Positions 45,896 to 55,544 are shown, numbered from the stretch's first letter. The stretch is DNA of 64,000 nucleotides from Lachnospiraceae bacterium (GCA_019422065.1 JAHZEA010000010.1:30419-94418); one strand, 5' to 3'. The notes: generated from the letters alone by a model not told the origin. Program-made: numbers and translations.

Positions 45896-45898
45896 TAG

Positions 45899-48800
45899 AT
45901 GTTAATTAAAACAGCTATAAAACGACCGGTAACTACTATTATGGCAATATTAATAGTAATCCTTGCCGGCATTATATCACTTTCAACATTAAAGCTTGAC
46001 CTTATGCCTTCTATTGATATTCCTATGGCAATTGTAAGCACAACTTATGTTGGTGCCGGCCCTGAGGAAATAGAAAACCTTATTACTAAACCAATAGAAG
46101 AAGCTGTAGGAACAGTAAGCAATGTAGATACCATTACTTCTACATCGTCTTCAAACTCATCAATGGTTATGATACAGTTTGTAGACGGTACAGATATAGA
46201 TACAGCAGCCACTGACCTTAGAGAGAAGATAGACCTTATAAAAGGTACTCTTCCAGATGATGCCGAAGAGCCAATGGTTATGAAGCTTGATATAAACGAT
46301 ATGTCATCAATAGTTGTAGGTGTAGGCTCTGATAAAATGGATATTGCAGACCTTACAACATTTGTAGACGACAATATATCAAGTGATATTGAAAAAATAG
46401 ACGGCGTAGCCTCTGTAAGCTTAATAGGTGGTATTGACGATGTTATAAATATAACACTTAATACAAACAAAATGGACGGCTATGGCATAACAGCCTCACA
46501 AATAACAAACGCTCTTAAAGCAGAAAACATTAATATGCCTGTTGGCCAGATAAATAACGGTTCAACGAAAATAACAGCTAAAACTGTAGGCGAGTTTAAA
46601 TCTCTTGACGATATAAAGAATATACTTCTTACAACAGCAGGCGGAAGTACTGTTCGTTTAAGTGATGTAGCTAATGTAGAGCTTACAACAGAAGATGAGA
46701 ACTCTTATGCTATAGTTAATGGCAGCAAAAGCGTTATTATGGCAATAAGTAAACAGTCTGATGCCAATATAGTTGATATTTCGGATAAAATAAATGCTGA
46801 AATTGCTAAAATTAATCAACAGTATCCAGACTTAAGCATAAAAATGCTCTCCGATACATCTGACTATATTAGAACATCTGTAAACAACGTGCTTTCAACA
46901 GCTTTTCAGGCCGCAATACTTGCCGTTATAGTGCTTTTTATATTCCTTAGAAGTATAAGTACATCAGCAATTATAGCTGTTTCAATACCTACATCAATAG
47001 TAGCAACATTCGCCTTAATGTATATGTGTGATATGACTCTTAACATTATATCATTAGGCGGTATAACAATAGGTATAGGTATGCTGGTTGATAACTCGGT
47101 CGTTGTACTTGAAAATATATATAAATACCATTCCAAGGGTTATCCGGCAAAAGAAGCCGCCGAAATCGGCGCGTCAGAAGTTGGTCTTTCAGTTATGGCC
47201 TCTACCCTTACAACAGTAGCCGTATTTATTCCGCTTATGTTTGTTTCCGGTACAATAGGCCAGATGTTTAAAGACCTTTCACTTACTGTGTGCTTCTCAT
47301 TAGGTGCATCTCTTGTTGTATCACTTTCATTTGTGCCTATGGCATGCTCCAAACTTCTTGTGCATGAAGAAAGAAGCGAAGAAAACCTTTCAAAAGGCGG
47401 CCCAATAGGCAGACTGCTTGATAAATGGGGCGCTGCTCTTAACAAAATAGATTCAACTTACAGAAAGTGTCTCCATTTTGTTTTAAGACGCAAAAAGAGA
47501 ACTCTTTTGGTAACAGTTTTAATATTTATATTATCTATAGGCCTTATACCAATAGTAGGCTTTGACCTTATGCCAACAATGGATGAAGGTTCAGCTTCAA
47601 TAAGCATTGAAATGCCTTCAGGTACTGTAATAGACGAAACAACAAAAGTTGTTAATGAAGTTATGAACCGTATAAGCGACATACCTGAAACAGAAGAATA
47701 CTATATAATGGCAGGCTCAAGCACAACTTCAATGCTTACAGGCTCAAGCCAAACAGATACGGCTTCCATTACATTAAACTTTGTGGATATAAAAGACCGT
47801 GACCGCTCAACAGACGAAATAGTTGAAGATATAAAAGAACGTGTTAAAACAATACCTGGCGCAGATATTACTGTATCAGCATCAAGCTCGGCTATGGGTT
47901 CATACTCCTCTGCCAGCGATGTAGAAATACAGATAAACGGCGATGATATAGATAACCTGCGTCAAGCCGGATATGACATAGAAAAAATACTTGAACAGCA
48001 GCCTTGGGCAAAAGATGTTGTTAACTCATCAGAAACCAGCGTTCTTGAAGCAAGCGTTGTAATAAACAGAGAGAAAGCTTCACAATACGGTTTAACAACA
48101 TCAGCTATTGCAAGCACACTTTCTACAGCCGTAAACGGCAGCACTGCCACAACTTATAAATTAGACGGCGACGAAATAGACGTTATTATAAAAGACGATG
48201 AAGAACGTATAAACTATTTGAACGACCTTCAGAAAGTTACTATACAGACATCAAGAGGCATAATACCTATAACAGATGTTGTAGATATTTCAACTGATGA
48301 ATCAGCAACAAGTATAACACGTGTAGATAACCATAAATATCTTACTATAGGCTTAAATCTTAACGGAATAGACTCTAATCAGGCTCAAAAGAATATAGTA
48401 AATCTCCTTAACCAATACTCATTCCCAGACGGATGTTCTTATGAGTTTACAGGCGATATAGAGACAATGGTTGAAACATTCCAAAGCCTGCTTTTAGCCC
48501 TTGTAGTAGCACTTGCTTTGGTTTACATGATAATGGCTTCTCAGTTTGAATCACTTATTCATCCGTTCCTTATTATGTTTGCCGTACCTCTTGCTATAAC
48601 AGGCGCTATATTTGGCCTTTTCATAACAGGCGAATCTATTACATCTGTTACATTTATGGGCTTTATAATGCTTGTCGGCATGGTTGTTAATAACGGTATC
48701 GTGCTTATTGACTATACAAACCAGCTTAGAGCCAAAGGCATGGAATGTATAGAAGCCCTTGAGGAAGCCGGCCCTAACCGTTTAAGACCTATACTTATGA

Positions 48801-49042
48801 CAACACTTACAACAGTTATAGGTATGGTTCCTATGGCACTTGCTATAGGTGAAGGTACCGAAATGCAGCGTCCAATGGCTGTAGCTATTATATTCGGTCT
48901 TTCAATATCAACACTTGTAACACTTTTCTTCATACCTGTTTTATACTCTGCTGTTGAATCAATACGCTTAAAAAATGTTTCTAAGAAAACAAAAAATAAG
49001 CTTTTCGGCTCAAAATTTAAAGACCATCAGGTAAGACAGTAA
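45899..49042 (+). CDS. RND efflux transporter permease (HAE1/AcrB-like)
   Basis: 1047 residues, full RND length, with 12 membrane spans and two large extracytoplasmic loops. Recognisable are LIKTAIKRPVTTIMAILIVI at the N-terminus, the proton-relay segment GITIGIGMLVDNSVVVLENI in TM4 (paired acidic residues) and GFIMLVGMVVNNGIVLIDYT in TM10. Exports hydrophobic drugs or metabolites using the proton gradient. AAGGAGG precedes the ATG. A TolC-family gene is not in this operon but lies just left of the element. Confidence 0.95.
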   Translation: MLIKTAIKRPVTTIMAILIVILAGIISLSTLKLDLMPSIDIPMAIVSTTYVGAGPEEIENLITKPIEEAVGTVSNVDTITSTSSSNSSMVMIQFVDGTDIDTAATDLREKIDLIKGTLPDDAEEPMVMKLDINDMSSIVVGVGSDKMDIADLTTFVDDNISSDIEKIDGVASVSLIGGIDDVINITLNTNKMDGYGITASQITNALKAENINMPVGQINNGSTKITAKTVGEFKSLDDIKNILLTTAGGSTVRLSDVANVELTTEDENSYAIVNGSKSVIMAISKQSDANIVDISDKINAEIAKINQQYPDLSIKMLSDTSDYIRTSVNNVLSTAFQAAILAVIVLFIFLRSISTSAIIAVSIPTSIVATFALMYMCDMTLNIISLGGITIGIGMLVDNSVVVLENIYKYHSKGYPAKEAAEIGASEVGLSVMASTLTTVAVFIPLMFVSGTIGQMFKDLSLTVCFSLGASLVVSLSFVPMACSKLLVHEERSEENLSKGGPIGRLLDKWGAALNKIDSTYRKCLHFVLRRKKRTLLVTVLIFILSIGLIPIVGFDLMPTMDEGSASISIEMPSGTVIDETTKVVNEVMNRISDIPETEEYYIMAGSSTTSMLTGSSQTDTASITLNFVDIKDRDRSTDEIVEDIKERVKTIPGADITVSASSSAMGSYSSASDVEIQINGDDIDNLRQAGYDIEKILEQQPWAKDVVNSSETSVLEASVVINREKASQYGLTTSAIASTLSTAVNGSTATTYKLDGDEIDVIIKDDEERINYLNDLQKVTIQTSRGIIPITDVVDISTDESATSITRVDNHKYLTIGLNLNGIDSNQAQKNIVNLLNQYSFPDGCSYEFTGDIETMVETFQSLLLALVVALALVYMIMASQFESLIHPFLIMFAVPLAITGAIFGLFITGESITSVTFMGFIMLVGMVVNNGIVLIDYTNQLRAKGMECIEALEEAGPNRLRPILMTTLTTVIGMVPMALAIGEGTEMQRPMAVAIIFGLSISTLVTLFFIPVLYSAVESIRLKNVSKKTKNKLFGSKFKDHQVRQ

Positions 49043-49052
49043 GAATAATATT

Positions 49053-49096
49053 CAGTGCTTTATAAGACTAAAAAGCTTATAGAGCACTGTTTTTTA
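49053..49096 (+). terminator. RND operon terminator
   Basis: 14-bp-arm hairpin (CAGTGCTTTATAAG with CTTATAGAGCACTG) followed by TTTTTT. Confidence 0.85.
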
Positions 49097-49148
49097 TGGT
49101 TTTAAATCCCTGTTTTTAGCACATGTTATTTTTTGTGTTAAATTTATG

Positions 49149-49176
49149 TTGTAATTTCCACTTTTTGCTGTATAAT
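49149..49176 (+). promoter_or_regulatory. Promoter of the TPP-riboswitch operon
   Basis: TTGTAA (49149-49154), a 16-bp spacer and TATAAT (49171-49176), about 20 bp before the riboswitch. Confidence 0.65.
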
Positions 49177-49196
49177 AAATTTGTAATTAAATATCT

Positions 49197-49322
49197 GCGG
49201 GGGAACTTTATGTTGAGAAGGTTAAAACCTGACCCTTTGAACCTGTTGGTTAACACCAGCGTAGGGAAGCATACAAAACAAAAAAGATTTTTATATCCTT
49301 CCCTTAGTGGAAGGATTTTTTT
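49197..49322 (+). promoter_or_regulatory. TPP riboswitch (THI element) with terminator
   Basis: Conserved THI sequences are present: GTTGAGAAGG (variant of CTGAGA), ACCCTTTGAACCTG and ACACCAGCGTAGGGAAGC (to 49270). A terminator hairpin ATCCTTCC/GGAAGGAT (49295-49316) with T7 follows. Thiamine diphosphate binding should stop transcription of the two downstream genes. Confidence 0.93.
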
Positions 49323-49357
49323 GTCCGCAGATTACACAAAAAGGAGGAGATTCAAAA

Positions 49358-50455
49358 ATGAAAAAACTTATCACCATGGCACTTACAGCAGTACTTACTG
49401 CAGCATGCCTTGCAGGCTGCTCATCAGGCAGCACATCATCAGCCGTTTCATCCGGCAGTACAGAACAAAGCTCATCTTCTACATCAAGCAGTGAAACAGC
49501 TGAAAATACAGAGCTGGAAGATTTTGACTTAGTTCTTGACTGGTACCCTAACGCCGTACATGCCTTTATTTACGACGCTATAGAAAAAGGCTATTTTGCC
49601 GAAGAAGGCCTTAACGTAAATGTACTTTTCCCTTCCAACAGCAATGATGCCATATCACTTACGGCAGCAGGCAAAGCAGATGCCGGACTTTATTATCAGG
49701 ACGATATAATTATGGCTATAGCTAACGAAGATGTTCCGGTTAAAATAATAGGCTCTGTAGTTCAGGAACCACTTGACCTTATAGCTTCTTTAAGCGAAAA
49801 AAATATAACACGCCCTAAAGACCTTGAAGGCAAAACACTTGGCTACACAGGCGTAGCTTTCAGCGAAGCAGTAATTAACGCCATGATGGAAAGCGACGGT
49901 TCTTCAATAGATAAAGTAAACTTGATAAATGTAGGTTTTGACCTTATGAGCGCCATGACAACAGGCAATGTAGATGCCACATTTGGCTGTTTTATAAACC
50001 ACGAGATACCTCAGCTTGAAAAAGAAGGCTTTGACATGAGTTATTTCGTTCCTTCTGAATACGGCGTACCAAACTATTACTCACTTGTTTTTGTTGCAAA
50101 CAAAGACAGCGCAGAAAAAGAAAACGACAAATACTACAGATTTTTAAGAGCCTGCTCAAAAGGTTTTTACGATATGAAAACAGACCCTGAGGGAACACTT
50201 GAAATTCTTCTTTCAAACCAGAATGAGGACAACTTCCCTCTTGACCCTGATGTAGAAACAGAGAGTATAAATATTCTTCTGCCTATGATGGAAAAAGAGT
50301 TCTCTCCTTTCCTTGCACAGGACCCTAACTGCTATCTTGAAAACATTAACTGGCTTTATGATAACGGCCTTTTAAACGAAAAAATAGACGTATCAGAAGT
50401 TTATATTGACTGTATTGATGGTGACTATTATTTAGGAGAAGATGAAGTACAATGA
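49358..50455 (+). CDS. thiY: Thiamine-precursor ABC transporter substrate-binding lipoprotein (ThiY/NMT1-like)
   Basis: 365 residues. Lipoprotein signal with LAGC; after a serine-rich spacer, the NMT1/THI5-like fold starts DFDLVLDWYPNAVHAFIYDA and includes KADAGLYYQDDI and LEGKTLGYTGVAFSEAV. It binds a 4-amino-2-methylpyrimidine derivative for thiamine salvage. The start has AAGGAGG upstream. Control by a TPP riboswitch supports the call. The ThiX and ThiZ permease and ATPase are not next to it, so it must borrow them from elsewhere or is incomplete. Confidence 0.85.
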   Translation: MKKLITMALTAVLTAACLAGCSSGSTSSAVSSGSTEQSSSSTSSSETAENTELEDFDLVLDWYPNAVHAFIYDAIEKGYFAEEGLNVNVLFPSNSNDAISLTAAGKADAGLYYQDDIIMAIANEDVPVKIIGSVVQEPLDLIASLSEKNITRPKDLEGKTLGYTGVAFSEAVINAMMESDGSSIDKVNLINVGFDLMSAMTTGNVDATFGCFINHEIPQLEKEGFDMSYFVPSEYGVPNYYSLVFVANKDSAEKENDKYYRFLRACSKGFYDMKTDPEGTLEILLSNQNEDNFPLDPDVETESINILLPMMEKEFSPFLAQDPNCYLENINWLYDNGLLNEKIDVSEVYIDCIDGDYYLGEDEVQ

Positions 50456-51627
50456 AAGATTACGAAAAAATAGTTAAAGCCGCCGCAGACGGTGCAGAAA
50501 AATACTTTCCTCAGCAAATGGAATACTTAAAAAAATTCTCAGCTATTGACTGCGGCACAGGCAATGAAGAAGGCAACGAAAAAGTTGTAAATTTATTAAA
50601 AGACTTACTTGTATCAATGGGTGCTGATGTTGAAATTCACCACGAAAAAGGCCTTGGCCGCCATATAACAGCAAAAATAACACCACAAAACCCAAATGGC
50701 AAAATAATACTTAACGGACATATAGACACGGTTTTTGGTGAAGGCTTTACAGCCGCCCACCCGTTTCATATTGAAGGCGACTGGGCTTACGGCCTTGGCA
50801 TAGCCGACTGTAAAAGCGGTGTTATGATTTCAATATTTGCAGTAAAAGCAATGCAGGACGCAGGACTTCTTCCAAACAAAGAAATTGAATTTATATTCAA
50901 CTGTGACGAGGAAATAGGCACTGCTTCCGGCAGCAAATTATACGCAAAAGAAGCTCAAAATGCCGATTATGCCTTTGTTTTTGAAGGTGCCGAAAAGGAA
51001 GACGGAAAAGACGGGTTTGTTACTGCCCGCCGCGGAGTAATACTTGGCACTATAGATATTGAAGGAAAAGAAGCTCATGCCGGATGTGCTTACCTTGAAG
51101 GCCGCAGTGCTATACTTGAAATGGCACACAAAATAATAGAGTTTTACAACTTCAACGATTACGAAAAAGGCATTTATTACAATGTAGCACCTGTTTCAGG
51201 CGGAAGACCAAACGGAATTGTAGCCGGAAGCGCTCACTGTGAATTCTGCGTTGCCGGAATACCATATAATTCAGATTTTGCATCTGTTGAAGCAAACCTT
51301 AAATCCCTTGAAAACAGCGTAACAGTTGAAGGCTGCAAGGTAAAAGTAAATTACCACACCCTTTTCCCTGCCATGGAAAAAGGACCTCAGAACACAAAAG
51401 CGTTTAACACACTTAAAAAGCCAGCCGAGCTTTTGGGCATGGAAATTAATGAGCTTTATGTTCCGGGAGCTACCGACGGAGCTTATTTCAGTTCCCTTGG
51501 CATACCTACTGTAGATGCTCTTTCGGCTGAATTTAAAGACATACATACAGTAAACGAGTGCGTAAACATGCCGTCAATTAAAGAACGTACAAAGTTCTTT
51601 GCCACAGTTTTAGGCTGTCTTGAATAA
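50452..51627 (+). CDS. M20-family amidohydrolase, possible formylaminopyrimidine deformylase (YlmB-like)
   Basis: 391 residues. M20 metallohydrolase ligands: NGHIDTVFG (His, Asp), WAYGLGIADCKSG (bridging Asp), FNCDEEIGTASG (catalytic Glu pair) and KDIHTVNEC (His). The lid domain includes the dimer-zone His in GKEAHAGCAY. By sequence alone it resembles CPG2-type glutamate carboxypeptidases. Its 4-bp overlap with a TPP-controlled thiamine-precursor binding protein suggests the B. subtilis YlmB role of deformylating salvaged pyrimidine; that step is inference. Confidence 0.8.
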   Translation: MKDYEKIVKAAADGAEKYFPQQMEYLKKFSAIDCGTGNEEGNEKVVNLLKDLLVSMGADVEIHHEKGLGRHITAKITPQNPNGKIILNGHIDTVFGEGFTAAHPFHIEGDWAYGLGIADCKSGVMISIFAVKAMQDAGLLPNKEIEFIFNCDEEIGTASGSKLYAKEAQNADYAFVFEGAEKEDGKDGFVTARRGVILGTIDIEGKEAHAGCAYLEGRSAILEMAHKIIEFYNFNDYEKGIYYNVAPVSGGRPNGIVAGSAHCEFCVAGIPYNSDFASVEANLKSLENSVTVEGCKVKVNYHTLFPAMEKGPQNTKAFNTLKKPAELLGMEINELYVPGATDGAYFSSLGIPTVDALSAEFKDIHTVNECVNMPSIKERTKFFATVLGCLE

Positions 51628-51651
51628 AAAGCTAATAATATAAACCAAACA

Positions 51652-51689
51652 AAAAAGTACGAATATCTTTACAGAAATTCGTACTTTTT
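51652..51689 (+). terminator. Thiamine-salvage operon terminator
   Basis: AAAAAGTACGAAT/ATTCGTACTTTTT hairpin. Confidence 0.85.
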
Positions 51690-51775
51690 ATTTTTATTTG
51701 ACAACTTCTATCCATGGCTGTAAACTAAAACCTGCTTAATATTTACTTTTTTAATTTTTTAAGGAGCTGATTAAA

Positions 51776-52324
51776 ACGGACTGTATAAATCTTTTTATTA
51801 TATTTGCCAAAATAGGTGCTTTTACATTTGGCGGCGGTTATGCCATGCTGCCTCTTATACAGCACGAAGTTGTTGACAGACATAAGTATATTTCTTATAA
51901 CGAGCTTATAGACATGATTTCACTTAGCGAAAGTACTCCCGGTTCTTTAGCTGTAAATATCGCCACATTTGTAGGCTACAAAAAACACGGCTTTTTAGGC
52001 GCCGCAGCCGCCACCCTTGGCGTTATAGTGCCCTCTTTTGTTATAATAGCCATACTTTCATTTTTTATAGAAGCATTTAAAGAAAACGAGATAGTTTCTT
52101 TTGCTTTTTACGGCATAAGAATAGGCGTTTTATCACTTATAATAAACGCATTTTTGTCTGTTTATAAAAGCTTTAAAAAAACACCTGTAAATGTATTTCT
52201 TATTATACTTACATTTATATGTGTAGCTGTATTTAAAATAAATGCCATTATAATGCTTATTTTCTGTGCCGCAGCAGGCATAATACGTGCCGCCGTTACA
52301 AGAAAGGAGAGTTTAAAACAATGA
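51776..52324 (+). CDS. Chromate transporter family protein, first half-size subunit, ACG start
   Basis: 182 residues with about six membrane spans, including the CHR signature KIGAFTFGGGYAMLPLI and ISLSESTPGSLAVNIATFVGY. No ATG, GTG or TTG fits: the family N-terminus aligns only if translation starts at ACG (51776), 9 bp after AAGGAG; the first in-frame ATG (51845) would delete the signature. Either an ACG initiator or a mutated ATG. Half-size CHR proteins work as pairs, exporting chromate or related anions. Confidence 0.8.
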   Translation, partial: TDCINLFIIFAKIGAFTFGGGYAMLPLIQHEVVDRHKYISYNELIDMISLSESTPGSLAVNIATFVGYKKHGFLGAAAATLGVIVPSFVIIAILSFFIEAFKENEIVSFAFYGIRIGVLSLIINAFLSVYKSFKKTPVNVFLIILTFICVAVFKINAIIMLIFCAAAGIIRAAVTRKESLKQ

Positions 52325-52890
52325 TATATTTAACTCTTTTTATAACTTTCTTTAAAATAGGTGCCTTTACATTTGGCGGCGGCTACGCTATGCTGCCACT
52401 TATACAAAACGAGGTTTTAAACCATGGCTGGACAACTATGGAGGAACTGGTTAACTTTCTTGCCATAAGCGAAAGTACACCCGGCCCTTTTGCCATTAAT
52501 ATTTCCACATACATAGGTATGCGTTCCGCCGGTGTTTTAGGCGCAATATGCGCTACAAGCGGTGTTGTAGCGCCGTCTTTTATAGTTATACTTATACTCG
52601 CACGCTGTTATAAAGCTTTCAGCAATCACTGGGCAGTAAAAGGCGCTTTGTTTGGTTTAAGGCCAGCAGCCTGTGCCCTTGTGCTCACTTCTGTTTTATC
52701 GGTATTTATAACTGTTTTTTCGCCTTTCTGGCAGGAAAGTTTTGAAATAAGCCCTCTGCTTTTAGCGTCATTAGGTATATTTGCCCTTTCAACTGTGGGC
52801 TGTATTAAAAAAGTACACCCTATACTTGTAATTGTGCTTTCGGCAGTAATAGGCATAATTTTAGGTATGGCCGGGTTAATTACTATTTAA
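52321..52890 (+). CDS. Chromate transporter family protein, second half-size subunit
   Basis: 189 residues, the partner of the preceding gene, with the same KIGAFTFGGGYAMLPLIQNEV and AISESTPGPFAINISTYIGM segments and about six spans. Overlaps its partner by 4 bp, so both are made together. The two halves probably form an antiparallel heterodimer. The physiological substrate in an anaerobe is uncertain. Confidence 0.88.
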   Translation: MIYLTLFITFFKIGAFTFGGGYAMLPLIQNEVLNHGWTTMEELVNFLAISESTPGPFAINISTYIGMRSAGVLGAICATSGVVAPSFIVILILARCYKAFSNHWAVKGALFGLRPAACALVLTSVLSVFITVFSPFWQESFEISPLLLASLGIFALSTVGCIKKVHPILVIVLSAVIGIILGMAGLITI

Positions 52891-53570
52891 CACCAGTAAA
52901 AACATTTATAATAAGTTTCTTCATTTACATAAAACAGCTGTAAAAAGTGGCTGTTAGAAAGAGAGTTTTCAAAAGAAAAGTCTTTTCTGCTCTCATAAAT
53001 AAGCTCCATAGCGTTTTTGTCTTTATTGCAGTAAAAAACGGTAAAAGTGCCTTTAAGGGAATTATTATTTATAAGCTCCTCCCTTTGGGCGCTTTTTATT
53101 ATCTTTAAATTACTGCTGTTTGTGCCAAACTCATTGGAAAAAACGTCTAAATCCAGATTAAAAAATCCGTTTCCATTTATACTGTCCATAAGCACCATTG
53201 CCATTTGGGCACAGTCCTTAAAATTATCAAAGCACAAAACATAGTTTAAAATATATTTTTCTTTACCGTCTGCTTCCCAGTCCATAGGGAAAAACGGTGA
53301 CTGTGCTTCTTTTATTTCAGCTTCTAAAACAGACTTTTTAAGCTCGTTTTCATCAGGTGAAACAACAAACAAAAACCTGCTTCCCAAAACATCGTATTCC
53401 GGGTCAAAATACCCGTCTACAGTCATAATTAAGTCATCAATAGATGGTGTTTTACCATTAAAAAACTTAAACTCTGTTTTGTCATTTCCGCCTTCACTAC
53501 TTAAATCAATGCTGTTAAAATCAATATAATCTTTTAAATTATCTAAATCACCGGAAAAATAAAAATCCAT
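52887..53570 (-). CDS. Uncharacterised protein
   Basis: 227 residues, soluble, acidic, no signal peptide. The start MDFYFSGDLDNLKDYIDF has AAGGAGG upstream. No motif recognised; the alternating YILNYVLCFDNFKDCAQMAM and ending HFLQLFYVNEETYYKCFYWC, rich in Phe, Tyr and Cys, suggest a compact alpha/beta fold. Its stop overlaps the convergent chromate transporter stop by 4 bp. It stands between the chromate pair and the cobalt transporter operon inside the element. Confidence 0.65.
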   Translation of the reverse strand: MDFYFSGDLDNLKDYIDFNSIDLSSEGGNDKTEFKFFNGKTPSIDDLIMTVDGYFDPEYDVLGSRFLFVVSPDENELKKSVLEAEIKEAQSPFFPMDWEADGKEKYILNYVLCFDNFKDCAQMAMVLMDSINGNGFFNLDLDVFSNEFGTNSSNLKIIKSAQREELINNNSLKGTFTVFYCNKDKNAMELIYESRKDFSFENSLSNSHFLQLFYVNEETYYKCFYWC

Positions 53571-53629
53571 GTTATGCCCTCCTTAGTGTTATAAATAAAG
53601 TATACCATTACAAAGGCAGTATTAAAAGA

Positions 53630-54457
53630 TTACTTAATAAGCATTTCAAGCTCTGTTATGTTTTTAGGCACAGGAGCACCAGCTTTTAAAACACCTTTAT
53701 TTACAAGCATTTTATAAGTTTTTATTATTTGCGGCTCATCTAAAGCGGCATAATTTAAAAGCTCATTATTTAAAAATAGAGATTCTGTTCTGCCATTAAA
53801 AACCACTTTTCCCTCTTTAAGCACAATTACACTGTCTGCCCAATTTAAAACAAAGTCCATATTATGACTTGATATAATAACCGTTTTGCCTTTTTGGCTT
53901 AAACTATCTATTATTTTATAAACTGTTTTGGCATTTTCCATGTCCAAATAAGCTCCCGGCTCATCAAGTATAATAACTTCCGGCTCCATAACCATAACAC
54001 TGGCCAAAGAAACTCTTTTTTTCTCTCCTCCGCTTAAGGCATGAACAGGCTTATCAAGGAGGCTTTCCAAATTTAGAAATTCTGATATACTTTTTATTTT
54101 TTCCTCTGCCTGACTGTTTGAAAAACCCATATTCAGAAGCCCAAAAGCTATGTCCTGCCTTACACTTGATGAAAATATCATATCATCGGGATTTTGAAAA
54201 ACTATTCCCACAGAACGCCTTAAATTTAAAAGTCCTTTTGATGAATAATCAATTTTTTTGCCTTTAAAAAACACATCTCCTTTTTGCGGCTTGTTTATGC
54301 CGTTTAAGCACAAAAATAATGTGGATTTTCCAGCTCCGTTAGAACCTATAACAGCCGTTTTTTCTCCATGCTTTATACCTATATCAACATCAAAAAGAGC
54401 TTTCTGTCCGTTATGGTAGCTGTAGCTTAAACCCTTGGTATTAATAATATAATCCAT
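53630..54457 (-). CDS. cbiO: Cobalt ECF-type ABC transporter ATP-binding protein
   Basis: 275 residues: Walker A GSNGAGKSTLF, Q-loop FQNPDDMIF, signature LSGGEKKRVSLASV, Walker B EVIILDEPGAYLD and switch His in ISSHNMDF. The QNPDDQ-like Q-loop and AxxMEPE wording are typical of the energising subunit of group I ECF transporters. Its ATG shares a base with the cbiQ stop. Last gene of cbiMNQO. Confidence 0.95.
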   Translation of the reverse strand: MDYIINTKGLSYSYHNGQKALFDVDIGIKHGEKTAVIGSNGAGKSTLFLCLNGINKPQKGDVFFKGKKIDYSSKGLLNLRRSVGIVFQNPDDMIFSSSVRQDIAFGLLNMGFSNSQAEEKIKSISEFLNLESLLDKPVHALSGGEKKRVSLASVMVMEPEVIILDEPGAYLDMENAKTVYKIIDSLSQKGKTVIISSHNMDFVLNWADSVIVLKEGKVVFNGRTESLFLNNELLNYAALDEPQIIKTYKMLVNKGVLKAGAPVPKNITELEMLIK

Positions 54458-55227
54458 TAAAATACACGCTCCAAAGCACTTATTAAAACAATAACTAAAA
54501 CAACAACTACAGCAAAAAGCACATGTTTTCTGTTATTGTCATACTTTTCATTTAAAAAATTAATATCTCCGCTGTAGCACCGGCTTAACATGGCATTATA
54601 CATAAAAAGCGACTTATTATAGGAAAGCACAAAAACACTGGAGAGCATAAGCGCCATAGAATTAATACGTGTTTTAAATGTTCTTTGTGCCATGCGGCAG
54701 TTCTGCGCTGTAGTAATGCTGTGTGCCATATTAAGCACAATAAATATAAACCTGTAAATGAGCATAAAAAGCTCTGTTATCTCTTTGGGGCATTTTATGG
54801 TTTTAAGCACATACACAATATCATTTACAGGTGTTGTAAACGACAGAAAATACATTGAACTTAATGATGCGGCCGATGTAAAAAACAGTCTTATGGCTTT
54901 CTCAATTCCCATTGAATTTACAGTCAAAAAATACCCTTTTATTATTTTTACAGAAAATATTTCTCCGCTGTAATCTGTTATATCAAAAGACACCATAAAT
55001 GTGCTTAAAGCAATAAACAAAACCGGCCAGAACACAATATGCCAAATTAAATCCCTGCTTAAACGGCAGTTTTTTATAATTAATACCCACATAACAGACA
55101 CAGCAAAAATACAGCCTAAAGGCTCTTTAAATATTATGCATGATAATATAACACTTAAGGCAAAAACTGCTTTTATGTTTGGGTTTATATTTTTTATATA
55201 TTCTGAAACATATACCGAATTAATCAT
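54457..55227 (-). CDS. cbiQ: Cobalt ECF transporter T component
   Basis: 256 residues, about five membrane spans, with the coupling-helix pattern of T components near AQRTFKTRINSMALMLSSVF. It connects the CbiMN substrate-binding part to the ATPase. AAGGAT before the ATG; 12 bp after cbiN. Confidence 0.88.
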   Translation of the reverse strand: MINSVYVSEYIKNINPNIKAVFALSVILSCIIFKEPLGCIFAVSVMWVLIIKNCRLSRDLIWHIVFWPVLFIALSTFMVSFDITDYSGEIFSVKIIKGYFLTVNSMGIEKAIRLFFTSAASLSSMYFLSFTTPVNDIVYVLKTIKCPKEITELFMLIYRFIFIVLNMAHSITTAQNCRMAQRTFKTRINSMALMLSSVFVLSYNKSLFMYNAMLSRCYSGDINFLNEKYDNNRKHVLFAVVVVLVIVLISALERVF

Positions 55228-55239
55228 ATAAACATATCC

Positions 55240-55542
55240 TTAAACAGTGTCTTTTTTAGCTTTTTTGTTTTTCTCATAAAGCACACCTAAGCCAAAACCA
55301 AATACACCTGCACCCAAAGCTGCCTGAAGGCAAAAAAGAAGTGATTCCGTTTCAGAGCCCGGCGGTTCAAAAACAGGTGATGCCCAAGGCTCATACTCAT
55401 GGCCTATTATTTGAGAAATTTCATCACTTGCTGCGTCGTCGGAGCCGCCAAAATCAGATGTATGGTTTGTTAAAAGTGGAAAAACCGCTATAGCAACACA
55501 AACTAACAAACAAGCAATAACTTTTTTAAATGATAAATTCAT
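55240..55542 (-). CDS. cbiN: Cobalt transport protein CbiN
   Basis: 100 residues with two membrane segments (ACLLVCVAIAVFPLL and the C-terminal LLFCLQAALGAGVFGFGLG) around an extracytoplasmic loop holding GGSDDAASDEISQI and YEPWASPVFEPP, the CbiN hallmark. It helps load Co2+ into CbiM. Two bp from cbiM. Confidence 0.93.
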   Translation of the reverse strand: MNLSFKKVIACLLVCVAIAVFPLLTNHTSDFGGSDDAASDEISQIIGHEYEPWASPVFEPPGSETESLLFCLQAALGAGVFGFGLGVLYEKNKKAKKDTV

Positions 55543-55544
55543 TT

